Source: an uncultured Elusimicrobiales bacterium | GTDB taxonomy: Bacteria; Elusimicrobiota; Elusimicrobia; Elusimicrobiales; Elusimicrobiaceae | Direction of reading: 5' to 3' | NCBI GenBank assembly: GCA_944325055.1 | Contig: CALUYP010000036.1 | Coordinates: 1 to 51,051 of the forward strand | DNA: 51,051 nucleotides | Part shown: one piece after another, positions 1 to 8,530 of the stretch | Numbering within the stretch: position 1 is the first letter of the stretch | How the letters are laid out: the number at the start of each line of letters is the position of its first letter | Program-made: the position numbers and the translations under genes | The notes under the pieces: model-generated | Database searches by the model: none | The model's input: only the letters and a program-made list of their open reading frames with translations | Told to the model about the DNA's origin: nothing

Positions 1-12
1 AAACTGTAAATT

Positions 13-921
13 ATGGCAAATAGTTCGCTGCGCCGGCTGGCTTCAGACTTGAAGCATTTTCTGGCGGCCCAAGATGAGGATGAATTTATTATGACGGCTG
101 CGCCTTCCCGCGCGGCCGCTGTTTCATCTGATTCGGCGGGAAACTCGCCATTGCCTAAAATGCCTGAGGGTGAAAAGCTGACTGTGGAATTTATAAGGGA
201 TAAAGCACACAAGCCGGCGTTGGAAGGATCCAATGAAACAATGGTTCCGACAAATGAACCAAGCGTACAGGGAAAAACAGCGGCTTTGATGAATACTGCC
301 CAAAAAACGGCTGCATTGGAGGCGTTGGCGGAAACGATTAGGAATTGTTCCCGTTGTCCGTTGGGGTCGTCCCGTATCAATGCCGTTCCGGGAGAAGGGA
401 ACGTCAATGCAGATGTCATGTTTGTCGGAGAAGGACCGGGATTCGATGAAGACCGGCAGGGCCGTCCATTTGTGGGCCGCGCCGGACAATTGTTAGATAA
501 AATGATTGCGGCTATGGGGCTTAAGCGGGAAGATGTTTTTATTGCTAACATTGCCAAATGTCATCCGATGACCGATCCGCTCCATCCGGAGAAACACGGC
601 AATGACCGCGCTCCCAATGCGGAGGAGATTGCCTGTTGCCGCAAATATATTGAAAAACAAATTGCCATTATTTGTCCTAAGTATGTGGTGGCGTTGGGAG
701 GAGTGTCGGCCAAGGCGCTTATTGCAGATGCCAAATCACTTGGCGCTTTGCGCGGTAAATTTTATAATTTGCAGTTAGACGGCGTAACACTTGCCCGTCC
801 GGTTAAAATTTTAGCTACATTCCACCCCGCAGCCCTGTTACGTAATCCCGGTTGGAAAAAAGACGCTTGGATTGATTTACAGATGGTCATGGCGGAGTTG
901 GGTTTAAAAGGCGCTAAATAA
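13..921 (+). CDS. Family 4 uracil-DNA glycosylase (4Fe-4S)
   Basis: Predicted to excise uracil from DNA as the first step of base-excision repair. The catalytic domain begins near residue 105. Visible are a Cys pair C112-x2-C115, the active-site motif GEGPG at 139-143 followed by GRPFVGRAG, Asn179 with C183, further cysteines at 208/209 and 221, and the C-terminal HPAALLR motif at 271. The cysteines fit the 4Fe-4S ligands of this family. Residues 1-100 form a low-complexity, probably disordered N-terminal extension, so the 302 aa protein is longer than the usual 190-230 aa. Its TAA stop overlaps the ATG of the next gene (TAATG), so it is translationally coupled to priA. Only 12 bases precede the ATG, so the promoter cannot be judged. 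Confidence 0.9.
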   Translation: MANSSLRRLASDLKHFLAAQDEDEFIMTAAPSRAAAVSSDSAGNSPLPKMPEGEKLTVEFIRDKAHKPALEGSNETMVPTNEPSVQGKTAALMNTAQKTAALEALAETIRNCSRCPLGSSRINAVPGEGNVNADVMFVGEGPGFDEDRQGRPFVGRAGQLLDKMIAAMGLKREDVFIANIAKCHPMTDPLHPEKHGNDRAPNAEEIACCRKYIEKQIAIICPKYVVALGGVSAKALIADAKSLGALRGKFYNLQLDGVTLARPVKILATFHPAALLRNPGWKKDAWIDLQMVMAELGLKGAK

Positions 922-2891
922 TGTACTGCAAAGTGGTTTTTGACGTTCCTTTGGACCGGGATTTTGATTATGCGGTTCCACCTGAGTTAGAAGCAAAAAT
1001 TACTCCCGGTGTACGCATAACGGCCCCGTTTGGACGCATATTGACTGGCGGTATGGTAACGGCTGTGAGTGAAATTTCTACCGCACCGAAAGACATAAAA
1101 CTCAAAGAGATCGTTTCAGTAGTCGATGAGCGTCCGGTTTTCGGATCCGATTTATTTCCTTTAATGCGTTTTATGAAATCGCATTGGGGCGGTCCGATCT
1201 GGCAGATTCTATTTGCGCTGGTTCCCCCCCAACCCTATTTTAAGCTGGACAAGGCGCCGACTTCGGTGCATATCGATATAAAAAATCCCCCATTTAAATT
1301 GACTCCTTCCCAAGAAAAAGCCCTAAAAACAATACGTTCCTTTCCGGCCTATGAATTTCATCCGCTGCTGCTGGAAGGGCCTTCTTATACAGGCAAAACG
1401 GAAACGGTGCTCCGTTTGGCTGGAGAAATACTGGCTGGTTATGGGCAGGCTCTTATCACCGTACCCGATATTGTGGCGGCAAGGCAATTTATCCAGGAAG
1501 CGGAAGAACGTTTCGGAGCGGGAAACGTGTTCTGTTGGCATAGCAGGATGTTACTAAGCAAGAAGAAGAAATATTTTTCCGCTGTTTCCAACGGATTGCC
1601 CTGTGTAGTTATTTCCACCCGCTCAGGAGCGCTTTTACCGTTTAAAAATTTACGCCTAGCCGCCGTACTGGATGAAGGAAACGAAAATTATAAGCAGGAA
1701 GAAAATAAACCCTATTATCATTTAAGGGATTTACTCCTGTTTCGCGCTAAGACACACGGATCAGTTTTATTGTTCGTCTCTTCTACGCCGAGTTTGGAAT
1801 TATTGCAATCCGTACAAAGAAGCGAAGTCCAGCGGCTCTGTTTTACTGATCCGGTTCCGGGACACACCTTTACGCCGCAGATTAAAATTACGGATAAAAA
1901 AGGCGAAAAAAGCCGTTTTTTATCGGATTTTTTGCTGAATCAGCTGCGTGAAAATTTAGCCGGCGGCCAGACTTCTCTTTTAATTTTAAACCGGCGCGGC
2001 TATGCCAATGCTTATTATTGTTTAAATTGCGGTGCTTATGCCAAATGTAAAAAATGCGGCTCTATCTTGGCGCGTGAAAATACGCCGGAACACGGAGACC
2101 GTTTAGTTTGCAAAAAATGCGCTCATACCGAGTCTTTGCAGCAAGAGTGTCCGCAATGCCACAATCTCATTTTTAAATCACGCGGGGGCGGTACGCAAAA
2201 AATTGTAACGGAGCTGGCTAAATTTTTTCCGAAAGCCCGTTTACTGCGGTTAGACTCGGATACGCTGAAAACAAAAAACGGACAAGGATTTGAAGCCGTA
2301 GAAGCTTTAAAGAATGGAAGGGCGGATATGATTGTAGGCACTCGCTTGGCGGCGGGTGCGCTGCGGGGATCGAAAGTAACGCTGGCGGCTGTATTGGATG
2401 CCGAATTGGAGCTAGACGGGCCGGATTTCCGCGCTTCGGAAAAATATGGGCAAATGCTTTTTAATCTGCGCGGTCACTTGTCCGGCCTGCCTGACGGCAG
2501 GCTGATTATTCAATCGGCCGATAAAGACGCCTATGATTATGCACCGCTTTTATCAGGTGATTATACCGCCGCCGCCAATACGGAACTTGCTTTGCGTGAA
2601 AGTTTTTTATATCCTCCCTTTAGCCACCTGATCAAGGTGCTTGTAAAAGCCAAAGATTTGAATGTGCTTCATGCGGAAACGGCACGTTTAAAACGCTTAG
2701 CCGCTGCGTTTGCCTTAGAAACGTTGGGACCGGTATGGTGTGCAAAAAAGACAGACGTTCTTAAAAAACAATACTTGCTTTTTAAGACGGATGAGACGCG
2801 TTGGTTGGAATTATTGGCCGAATTAGATTCCTTCGCACCGGATAAAAAAGCAGTTATAAAGATTACAGCGGATCCATATGATTTTTATTAA
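921..2891 (+). CDS. priA: PriA-like primosomal protein N' with degenerate helicase motifs
   Basis: Replication-restart protein PriA, 656 aa. The N-terminal DNA-binding domain, the central zinc domain (C367, C370, C376, C379, C397, C400, C410, C413) and the C-terminal domain are all recognisable. Walker A survives as GPSYTGKT at 153-160. The DEEH box is DEGN (251-254). Motif V, normally GTQM-x2-KGH, is GTRLAAGALRG (473-483). Motif VI, normally GRAGR, is NLRGHLSG (515-522), so the usual arginines are missing. I infer a structural or DNA-binding role with weak or no helicase activity, as described for actinobacterial PriA. The reading frame is intact and shows no sign of decay. It is coupled to the upstream glycosylase gene by a one-base overlap. 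Confidence 0.85.
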   Translation: MYCKVVFDVPLDRDFDYAVPPELEAKITPGVRITAPFGRILTGGMVTAVSEISTAPKDIKLKEIVSVVDERPVFGSDLFPLMRFMKSHWGGPIWQILFALVPPQPYFKLDKAPTSVHIDIKNPPFKLTPSQEKALKTIRSFPAYEFHPLLLEGPSYTGKTETVLRLAGEILAGYGQALITVPDIVAARQFIQEAEERFGAGNVFCWHSRMLLSKKKKYFSAVSNGLPCVVISTRSGALLPFKNLRLAAVLDEGNENYKQEENKPYYHLRDLLLFRAKTHGSVLLFVSSTPSLELLQSVQRSEVQRLCFTDPVPGHTFTPQIKITDKKGEKSRFLSDFLLNQLRENLAGGQTSLLILNRRGYANAYYCLNCGAYAKCKKCGSILARENTPEHGDRLVCKKCAHTESLQQECPQCHNLIFKSRGGGTQKIVTELAKFFPKARLLRLDSDTLKTKNGQGFEAVEALKNGRADMIVGTRLAAGALRGSKVTLAAVLDAELELDGPDFRASEKYGQMLFNLRGHLSGLPDGRLIIQSADKDAYDYAPLLSGDYTAAANTELALRESFLYPPFSHLIKVLVKAKDLNVLHAETARLKRLAAAFALETLGPVWCAKKTDVLKKQYLLFKTDETRWLELLAELDSFAPDKKAVIKITADPYDFY

Positions 2892-2900
2892 GGAGGAAGT

Positions 2901-3467
2901 ATGAATTTTTTAGATTGGTTTCGTTTTTCCCCCCGTGCGGGGCGGGAGGAGTATGTGTTTATTAATGCATGTTGTCAGTTAGGATCTTTAGCTATTTATA
3001 TAGCTCAGTCTATTTTTTCCATGAAAACATTTTCTTGGCAGGGAGTCGTTTTTAACCTGATGATCGATTTAGTTATACTCGTTTTATCGTTAGGAATCTT
3101 TTGGGTATTCTTAGCGGTTTCATTTAGAAGGATGCATGATCTAAATATGCCCGGATGGTGGTTTATTTTGTGTTTAATTGTAATTGCAATAGGTTCGGTA
3201 TTGTTTTTTTCGATATGGTGGTTATTTAGCATTTTGGGGCTAGGGATTATGCTGTTTTTGAGTCTTAAAAAACCGGCTGATTATATTCCAAATCGTTTTG
3301 GAAAGGAAAGAGCTGCCTTCCTGCCCGGTTTATTTGCTCGTCGGGGTATTTTCACAGCAGTGCTGGCGGCGGGAATCTTGTTTTCTCTCATTCAGACAAC
3401 CATTTCCCGCGTGCAATTAAGCCATTTACAGGCCATGACGCAAATTACGGAAACGAATACTTTCTAA
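2901..3467 (+). CDS. DUF805 family membrane protein
   Basis: Integral membrane protein of the DUF805 (YhaH-like) family, function unknown. The signature RRMHDLNMPGWW is visible, with hydrophobic segments on either side (about residues 22-40, 50-75, 85-115) and a further C-terminal membrane segment near 145-165. At 188 aa it is longer than a minimal DUF805 protein (about 110 aa) because of the C-terminal extension. It has a strong AAGGAGGA ribosome binding site just before the ATG and lies 9 nt after priA, so it probably ends the same operon. A second, shorter family member follows at 3530. Confidence 0.8.
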   Translation: MNFLDWFRFSPRAGREEYVFINACCQLGSLAIYIAQSIFSMKTFSWQGVVFNLMIDLVILVLSLGIFWVFLAVSFRRMHDLNMPGWWFILCLIVIAIGSVLFFSIWWLFSILGLGIMLFLSLKKPADYIPNRFGKERAAFLPGLFARRGIFTAVLAAGILFSLIQTTISRVQLSHLQAMTQITETNTF

Positions 3468-3499
3468 TCATTTTTTTCTCCGTAAAAAAGAACTGTTTG

Positions 3500-3508
3500 T
3501 GTTATACT
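3500..3508 (+). promoter_or_regulatory. Extended -10 promoter for second DUF805 gene
   Basis: TGT followed by TATACT (3503-3508) gives an extended -10. No good -35 is seen. A GGGGGA ribosome binding site and the ATG at 3530 follow, so this unit has a short normal leader. Confidence 0.5.
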
Positions 3509-3529
3509 AAAAGAAACTAGGGGGAATTT

Positions 3530-3856
3530 ATGAATGGGAGATTAGGCCGGTTGGAGTATTTTATCCGTTTATGTTTAATTGGAATTTTGTATGGATTGGG
3601 AATTCTCTTTTTTATGTTGGGAGGAAAGGGAGAATCTTTAAATCCGGTGGAATTAGTTTTTTTGTTTATCGGAAGCGGTATTTTGCTGGTTTCTTTTCTT
3701 TCATGGTGGCTTTCAACAGTGCGCAGGTTGCATGATATGGATTTTTCCGGATGGTGGTTTTTATTAATATGTGTTTTCCCAATTTTAATGCTGGTGCTTT
3801 GTTTGTGGCCTGGAGTACAAGGATATAACCGATTTGGGCCGCCGCATATTTATTAG
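3530..3856 (+). CDS. Small DUF805 family membrane protein
   Basis: A 108 aa protein of minimal DUF805 architecture: an N-terminal GRLGRLEYF element, hydrophobic segments at about 14-35 and 40-60, the family signature RRLHDMDFSGWW, and a last hydrophobic stretch. The C-terminus carries the family's GYNRFGP-like ending. Function is unknown; the family is inner-membrane. It is a paralogue of the gene at 2901, with the same RR-x-HD-x4-GWW core, and probably arose by tandem duplication. A separate promoter and a strong downstream terminator make it a monocistronic unit. Confidence 0.8.
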   Translation: MNGRLGRLEYFIRLCLIGILYGLGILFFMLGGKGESLNPVELVFLFIGSGILLVSFLSWWLSTVRRLHDMDFSGWWFLLICVFPILMLVLCLWPGVQGYNRFGPPHIY

Positions 3857-3873
3857 GAAATATATATTTTGAG

Positions 3874-3906
3874 AACCGTCCCCGTAAACCCGGCGGACGG
3901 TTTTTT
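3874..3906 (+). terminator. Rho-independent terminator after DUF805 pair
   Basis: Eight-bp perfect stem AACCGTCC (3874-3881) / GGACGGTT (3895-3902) followed by a T-run. Confidence 0.85.
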
Positions 3907-3914
3907 GTTGTATA

Positions 3915-3923
3915 TGGTAAAAT
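3915..3923 (+). promoter_or_regulatory. Extended -10 promoter of tyrS-mltG
   Basis: TGG followed by TAAAAT at 3918-3923. No convincing -35. It lies 33 nt upstream of the tyrS ATG, leaving room for the GGAGGGA ribosome binding site. Confidence 0.5.
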
Positions 3924-3956
3924 ATAAAAAGAACCGGTGTGGAGGGAGCATTTAAG

Positions 3957-5117
3957 ATGACTTTAGACGAACAAATCAATTTTTTAACGCGCGGATGTGT
4001 AGATGTAGTATCAAAACAAGATTTAGCCAAGAAATTAGAAAGCGGCAAAAAACTCAAGGTAAAGCTGGGCTGCGATCCGACCAGCGCCGACTTGCATTTG
4101 GGACACAGCGTAGCGCTTTCTTTATTAAGAAGATTTCAAGATTTAGGGCATACGGCGGTGTTAGTGATTGGAGATTTTACCGCCGCGGTGGGCGATCCTT
4201 CGGGACGGGACTCTACCCGCCCGGTATTGCCGCGTGAGAAAATTTTAGAAAATGCCAAAACCTATACCGAACAAGCTTTTAAAGTGTTGGATCCGGAAAA
4301 GACTGAAATCCGCTTTAACAGCAAATGGCTGGATCCGTTCGTTTCCGGTAAAGAATTGATGCAGACCCTTCAAAAAGTGACTGTAGCGCAAGTATTGGAA
4401 CGGGATGATTTTAAGAAACGTATGGCTATGGGCAATCCAATCAGTTTGCTGGAAGTGCTTTATAGTTTATTTCAAGGCCAAGATTCGGTCGCGCTGGAAG
4501 CGGATATAGAATTAGGCGGGACGGATCAGATTTTCAATTTACTGGTGGGACGGCAGCTGCAAAAGAATAACGGACAGGAGCCTCAGGTGGCCATTACCGT
4601 GCCGCTTTTAGTAGGATTGGACGGCGTAAAAAAGATGTCTAAATCCTATGGTAATTATGTGGGGCTGAATGATGAGCCGGGTGATATGTTTGGAAAACTG
4701 ATGTCCATTCCCGATGAATTGATGCCTATGTATTATGAACTTTTGACGTCGGAAAATATGGATGAAATTAAAGCCATGCATCCCATGGCGGCCAAAAAGA
4801 AATTGGCGGGTTTACTGGTAAGCCGGTTCCACGGGGAAGAGGCGGCCCGAGCGGCATTGGAAAATTTTGAAAAAGTGTTTTCTAAAAAAGAACTGCCTAC
4901 GGTCATTCCGGAATTTAAACCCGAGCCTGGAGCACTTTTATCGGCGATCATCTTTGCGGCAGGAGCCGCACAAAGCAAAAATAAAGCACGCGGTTTAATA
5001 GAACAGGGGGCCGTACGGCTAAAAGGCGAGAAAGTAACTGCCGATACGCCTGTTTCTTTTGAAAACGGCGACGTGCTCCAAATTGGAAAACGCTACTTCT
5101 TTAAATTAATCAAATAG
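3957..5117 (+). CDS. tyrS: Tyrosyl-tRNA synthetase
   Basis: Class I aminoacyl-tRNA synthetase charging tRNA-Tyr. The HIGH-type motif HLGH lies within GCDPTSADLHLGH near residue 40, and KKMSKS lies near residue 225. A C-terminal S4 RNA-binding domain is present (from about residue 325, GLIEQGAVRLKGEKV). I chose the ATG at 3957 rather than the in-frame GTG at 3939, because GGAGGGA at 3941-3947 is well spaced for it and would lie inside the coding region otherwise. This gives 386 aa, normal for the TyrZ-like branch. mltG follows after 8 nt, so the two are probably cotranscribed. Confidence 0.95.
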   Translation: MTLDEQINFLTRGCVDVVSKQDLAKKLESGKKLKVKLGCDPTSADLHLGHSVALSLLRRFQDLGHTAVLVIGDFTAAVGDPSGRDSTRPVLPREKILENAKTYTEQAFKVLDPEKTEIRFNSKWLDPFVSGKELMQTLQKVTVAQVLERDDFKKRMAMGNPISLLEVLYSLFQGQDSVALEADIELGGTDQIFNLLVGRQLQKNNGQEPQVAITVPLLVGLDGVKKMSKSYGNYVGLNDEPGDMFGKLMSIPDELMPMYYELLTSENMDEIKAMHPMAAKKKLAGLLVSRFHGEEAARAALENFEKVFSKKELPTVIPEFKPEPGALLSAIIFAAGAAQSKNKARGLIEQGAVRLKGEKVTADTPVSFENGDVLQIGKRYFFKLIK

Positions 5118-5125
5118 CAACCCGA

Positions 5126-6091
5126 ATGAAAAAACTTATTCTCTTGGTTTCTCTGTTTGTTTGTTTGCTGATTGGCGGCTGCTGGGCGGTAAAATCTTAT
5201 TTTTTCAATAAAGGGCCGCTGACGGTTGTACGGATTAAACCGGGCCAGAGCGGCAGTGATGTGGCGCGGATGCTCAAAGAGAAAGGAATTATCCGCAGCG
5301 AGCTGGTTTTTAAGGCGTTATTACGCTTGACTTCTTCGGCACGGGATTTAAAAGCCGGACGATTTGATCTGCGCAAGAATACGTCCGCCTTTGAAGTGAT
5401 TAACTGTATTAAAAGCGGGCGCTGCACCCATTATGAAAAAGTAACTTTTTTGGAAGGATGGAGAAGCGAAGAAATAGCCGAGTTGCTTGCGGAAAAAGGA
5501 ATTACGGATGCTCGGGCATTTTTAGATATTGTCCGTAAAAAGAACTTGGAGGGTTATCTTTTTCCTTCGACCTATTTGTTTGCGGAAAATACTTCCGCCC
5601 AGAAAGTAGTCGATGAGATGTTGGCCCAATACCGTAAAAATATCGCTCCTCTTTTTCGCCAGTATCCGACGGATCTGACGGAAAGACAAGTGCTTACGCT
5701 TGCCTCTATTGTGGAACGGGAAGCCGTCGTACATGATGAACGTCCAAAAATTGCGGCGGTATATTTGAACCGTTTCCGGATTGGCAAACGGCTGGAAGCG
5801 GATCCGACGGTACAATATGCGTTGGGGTTTAATCTAAAAGAGAACCGCTATTGGAAAAAGGGGCTTACCTATAAAGATTTGCGGATAAAATCTCCTTATA
5901 ATACTTATCGGAATGCCGGGCTCCCCCCCGGACCGATTTGTAATCCCAGCCGGGAATCCGTATTAGGGGTATTGAATCCGGAAAAAAATTTTGATGCGCT
6001 CTATTTTGTGGCAGATACCGGCGGAAGACATGTATTTTCTAAGACTTTTGATGAACACCGCCGTAATATCCGCCGCATACGGAACCGTTAA
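5126..6091 (+). CDS. mltG: Endolytic murein transglycosylase MltG
   Basis: Inner-membrane lytic transglycosylase (YceG family) that cuts nascent glycan strands and sets their length. It has an N-terminal membrane anchor at about residues 3-20, a LysM-like segment, and a catalytic domain containing ASIVERE, where the Glu is the expected catalytic residue. The family motifs AAVYLNR, LEADPTVQYALG and SPYNTYRNAGLPPGPI follow. At 321 aa it is close to the usual 330-340 aa. It lies 8 nt after tyrS with no obvious ribosome binding site, suggesting translational coupling. It faces the metal ATPase gene tail to tail; I see no convincing terminator in the 46 bp between them. Confidence 0.93.
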   Translation: MKKLILLVSLFVCLLIGGCWAVKSYFFNKGPLTVVRIKPGQSGSDVARMLKEKGIIRSELVFKALLRLTSSARDLKAGRFDLRKNTSAFEVINCIKSGRCTHYEKVTFLEGWRSEEIAELLAEKGITDARAFLDIVRKKNLEGYLFPSTYLFAENTSAQKVVDEMLAQYRKNIAPLFRQYPTDLTERQVLTLASIVEREAVVHDERPKIAAVYLNRFRIGKRLEADPTVQYALGFNLKENRYWKKGLTYKDLRIKSPYNTYRNAGLPPGPICNPSRESVLGVLNPEKNFDALYFVADTGGRHVFSKTFDEHRRNIRRIRNR

Positions 6092-6137
6092 ATTTAAAAA
6101 TTTCCGCTTTTGACGTTTGGCTCGGCATCTTCGTCGA

Positions 6138-8045
6138 TTATTCTTTAAAATAAAGCGGCCTTAACGAATTGGCCACCGCCAACAGCGAAACACCTACGTC
6201 GGCAAACACAGCAGCCCACATATTCGCCAGCCCGCAGATTCCCATCAAAAGTACCGTTGCTTTTACAAAGAGCGCAAAAGCAATATTTTGTTTTATTACC
6301 CGCAATGTGCGGCGGGAAATTCGGATGGCGGAAACTATTTTTTTCAGATCATCCGTCATTAATACCACATCCGCCGCTTCAATAGCGGCATCCGATCCCA
6401 ATGCTCCCATTGCAATACCTAAATCTGCCCGCGCCAGAACCGGGGCGTCATTGATTCCGTCTCCGGCGAAGGCGGTAACAAAGCCTTTAGGCGATTGGTT
6501 TATAAACGCTTCTATTTGTTGTACTTTTCCTTCCGGGAGCAGTTCGCCGTAAGCGTATTTTATTCCCAACTCTTTAGCGGTTTGTTTTACGGAAGAAGAA
6601 TGATCTCCGCTTAAAATAACTATATGACGGACTAATAGTTTTAATCGTTGCAACGCTTCCAGTGCGGTAGGTTTTATTTTATCCCCTAATTCTATTCTGC
6701 CTTTATAAACGCCATTTTGGGCGATATAGACGCACGTTCCTCTTCCCTCTTGAATTCCGGTTACGCCAAACCGTTTCATTAAGCGGGTATTGCCGGCTAA
6801 AATAACCCTATTTCCTCGTGTATATTCAATTCCTTCTCCGGCGTGTTCCAATGCTTTTCCGCAGTTGTTTGGCGGAGTTGTTCTGGTATTCGCCGCTTTT
6901 AAAACCGCCTTGGCGACCGGATGATTCGAAAAAGATTCGGCTTCTGCACATAAAGACAGCAATTCTTTTTCTGATATATCCACTGCCGGTATGACAGACT
7001 GCACTTCAAAAACCCCTTGGGTAAGAGTTCCAGTTTTATCCAGAGCCAATGTATATATATGCGCCAAACGTTCCAAATAGGAACTGCCTTTTACCAAAAC
7101 CCCATTTTTAGCCGCACCCCCAATTCCGCCAAAAAAACCTAATGGAACTGATAATACCAAAGCACACGGGCAAGAAACCACTAAAAAGACTAATGCCCTA
7201 TAAAACCAATCGGTAAATGAGGCCCCTGCTAAAATTAAAGGAGGAATCACCGCCGTCGCCACGGCAATACATACGACGGCAGGAGTATAAATACGGGCAA
7301 ACCGCGTAATAAATTTTTCAGTGGAAGATTTCTTCTGGACGGCACTTTCCGTGAGTTCTAAAATTTTAGCGACGGCGGAATTTTCATAACTTTTTTGCGT
7401 ACGGATTTGGAGCGTCCCATTCAAGTTAATGTAACCGGCCAGCACTTCTTGCCCGGCATGGGCCCATATTGGACGGGATTCGCCCGTCAGGGCGGATGCG
7501 TCCAGCCCGCCTTCCCCTGAAACAATCATACCGTCCAGCCCTATTCGTTCCCCGGGAAGCACGGTGATGGTTTCCCCCACTTCTACTTGAGACGGATTGA
7601 CCTCTTTTGATTCCCCATTTCTAATGACCCGTACGAAGTCGGGCCGTAAATCCATTAGTTTAACAATGTTCCTGCGTGACTTCCCAGCAGCCGCCTCTTG
7701 CAGCATTTCTCCCGTTTGATAAAAAAGCATTACCGCAGCCGCTTCGGGATATTCGCCAATAGCAAATGCGCCGAAAGTAGCAATCGTCATTAAAAAATTC
7801 TCATCAAATACTTTCCCCGCCTGAATATTGCGTATAGACTGCATCAACACACTGCTGCCGCTTAATAAATAGGAGATTATATAGAGAGTCCATTTCAGCC
7901 ATATTTTATCTGGCACTCCTAAAGCAACGGCAAAGAAAAACGCTGATAAAATGATCTTTTTCCAACGGTGATTTCCAGGGCTGTGTGTATGCCCGCAACA
8001 AGAAGAACAAGAAGTTCCCTTTTTGGTCGGTTGAACTGGCGTCAT
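6138..8045 (-). CDS. Zn2+/Cd2+/Pb2+-exporting P1B-type ATPase
   Basis: Metal-efflux pump (ZntA/CadA-like), 635 aa. The visible P-type ATPase motifs are TGES near 187, the membrane metal site CPC at 292-294, the phosphorylated Asp336 in DKTGTLT, the SNHP motif and GDGINDAP. The later membrane segments contain N-x7-K (NIAFALFVK) and DVG, the signature of the Zn/Cd/Pb subgroup (P1B-2). The usual N-terminal HMA domain is missing. In its place is a short tail at residues 12-26 with Cys and His (CSSCCGHTHSPGNH), probably a metal-binding leader. Its ATG overlaps the TGA of the upstream ArsR-type repressor by 4 nt, so the two form a metal-inducible operon. Confidence 0.93.
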   Translation of the reverse strand: MTPVQPTKKGTSCSSCCGHTHSPGNHRWKKIILSAFFFAVALGVPDKIWLKWTLYIISYLLSGSSVLMQSIRNIQAGKVFDENFLMTIATFGAFAIGEYPEAAAVMLFYQTGEMLQEAAAGKSRRNIVKLMDLRPDFVRVIRNGESKEVNPSQVEVGETITVLPGERIGLDGMIVSGEGGLDASALTGESRPIWAHAGQEVLAGYINLNGTLQIRTQKSYENSAVAKILELTESAVQKKSSTEKFITRFARIYTPAVVCIAVATAVIPPLILAGASFTDWFYRALVFLVVSCPCALVLSVPLGFFGGIGGAAKNGVLVKGSSYLERLAHIYTLALDKTGTLTQGVFEVQSVIPAVDISEKELLSLCAEAESFSNHPVAKAVLKAANTRTTPPNNCGKALEHAGEGIEYTRGNRVILAGNTRLMKRFGVTGIQEGRGTCVYIAQNGVYKGRIELGDKIKPTALEALQRLKLLVRHIVILSGDHSSSVKQTAKELGIKYAYGELLPEGKVQQIEAFINQSPKGFVTAFAGDGINDAPVLARADLGIAMGALGSDAAIEAADVVLMTDDLKKIVSAIRISRRTLRVIKQNIAFALFVKATVLLMGICGLANMWAAVFADVGVSLLAVANSLRPLYFKE

Positions 8046-8380
8046 ACTTCCTCCTGAATATGTTCCAGACCTTGGTCAAAAATACGCCTTACATGTTCAT
8101 CTGCCAGCGCATAAAATATGGTCTTTCCGTTACGCCGGTTTGTAACTAATTTGTTTTGTTTTAAGAAGCGGAGCTGATGGGAAATGGCAGAATGGGTCAT
8201 TCCCAATTCATCGGCGATATGCTGGACGCATTGCTCAGAGTCAAAAAGCGCGCATAAAATACGAAGACGCGTGCTGTCCCCAAACACCTTAAAAAGATCG
8301 GCTAAATCATAAAGCGTTTCTTCGGGAAGTTTAAGAGAAGGTTTGCAAATATGTTTTTGTATTTTTAAAGAATGCTTCAT
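8042..8380 (-). CDS. ArsR/SmtB family metal-responsive repressor
   Basis: Winged-helix repressor of 112 aa that should bind the operator just upstream and release it when zinc or cadmium binds. The recognition helix region reads HSAISHQLRFLK. The alpha-5 segment has D-x-H ... H-x-x-E spacing (DEHVRRIF then EHIQEE), matching the inter-subunit zinc site of SmtB/ZiaR/CzrA proteins. There is one Cys in the alpha-3 region (SEQCVQHIA) and one near the N-terminus (HICKP), so a CadC-type thiolate site is less complete. It is the first gene of the operon, with the ATPase overlapping by 4 nt. Confidence 0.92.
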   Translation of the reverse strand: MKHSLKIQKHICKPSLKLPEETLYDLADLFKVFGDSTRLRILCALFDSEQCVQHIADELGMTHSAISHQLRFLKQNKLVTNRRNGKTIFYALADEHVRRIFDQGLEHIQEEV

Positions 8381-8396
8381 TTTATTTTTTTCTCCA

Positions 8397-8446
8397 AATA
8401 TATGAACGTATGTTCATATATTATAATATATTTGTGCTTTTAACAA
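8397..8446 (-). promoter_or_regulatory. Promoter and ArsR-type operator of the metal efflux operon
   Basis: A perfect 11-bp inverted repeat, AATATATGAAC (8397-8407) and GTTCATATATT (8412-8422) around GTAT, matches the TGAA...TTCA operators of SmtB/CzrA regulators. On the minus strand TTGTTA (8446-8441), 17 bp and TAATAT (8423-8418) form a promoter whose -10 overlaps the repeat, so bound repressor would block polymerase. Confidence 0.85.
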
Positions 8447-8467
8447 CTGATTTTTCAGAATTTAGAG

Positions 8468-8496
8468 TTGAGAAAGCAGGTAAAAAATTTTATACT
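8468..8496 (+). promoter_or_regulatory. Promoter of the pilin gene
   Basis: TTGAGA (8468-8473), 17 bp, TATACT (8491-8496). This is one of the few units here with a good -35. An AAGGAG ribosome binding site lies at 8518-8523, 7 nt before the ATG. Confidence 0.65.
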
Positions 8497-8530
8497 ATTG
8501 TTGTAAAATTACATTTTAAGGAGACTGTTT

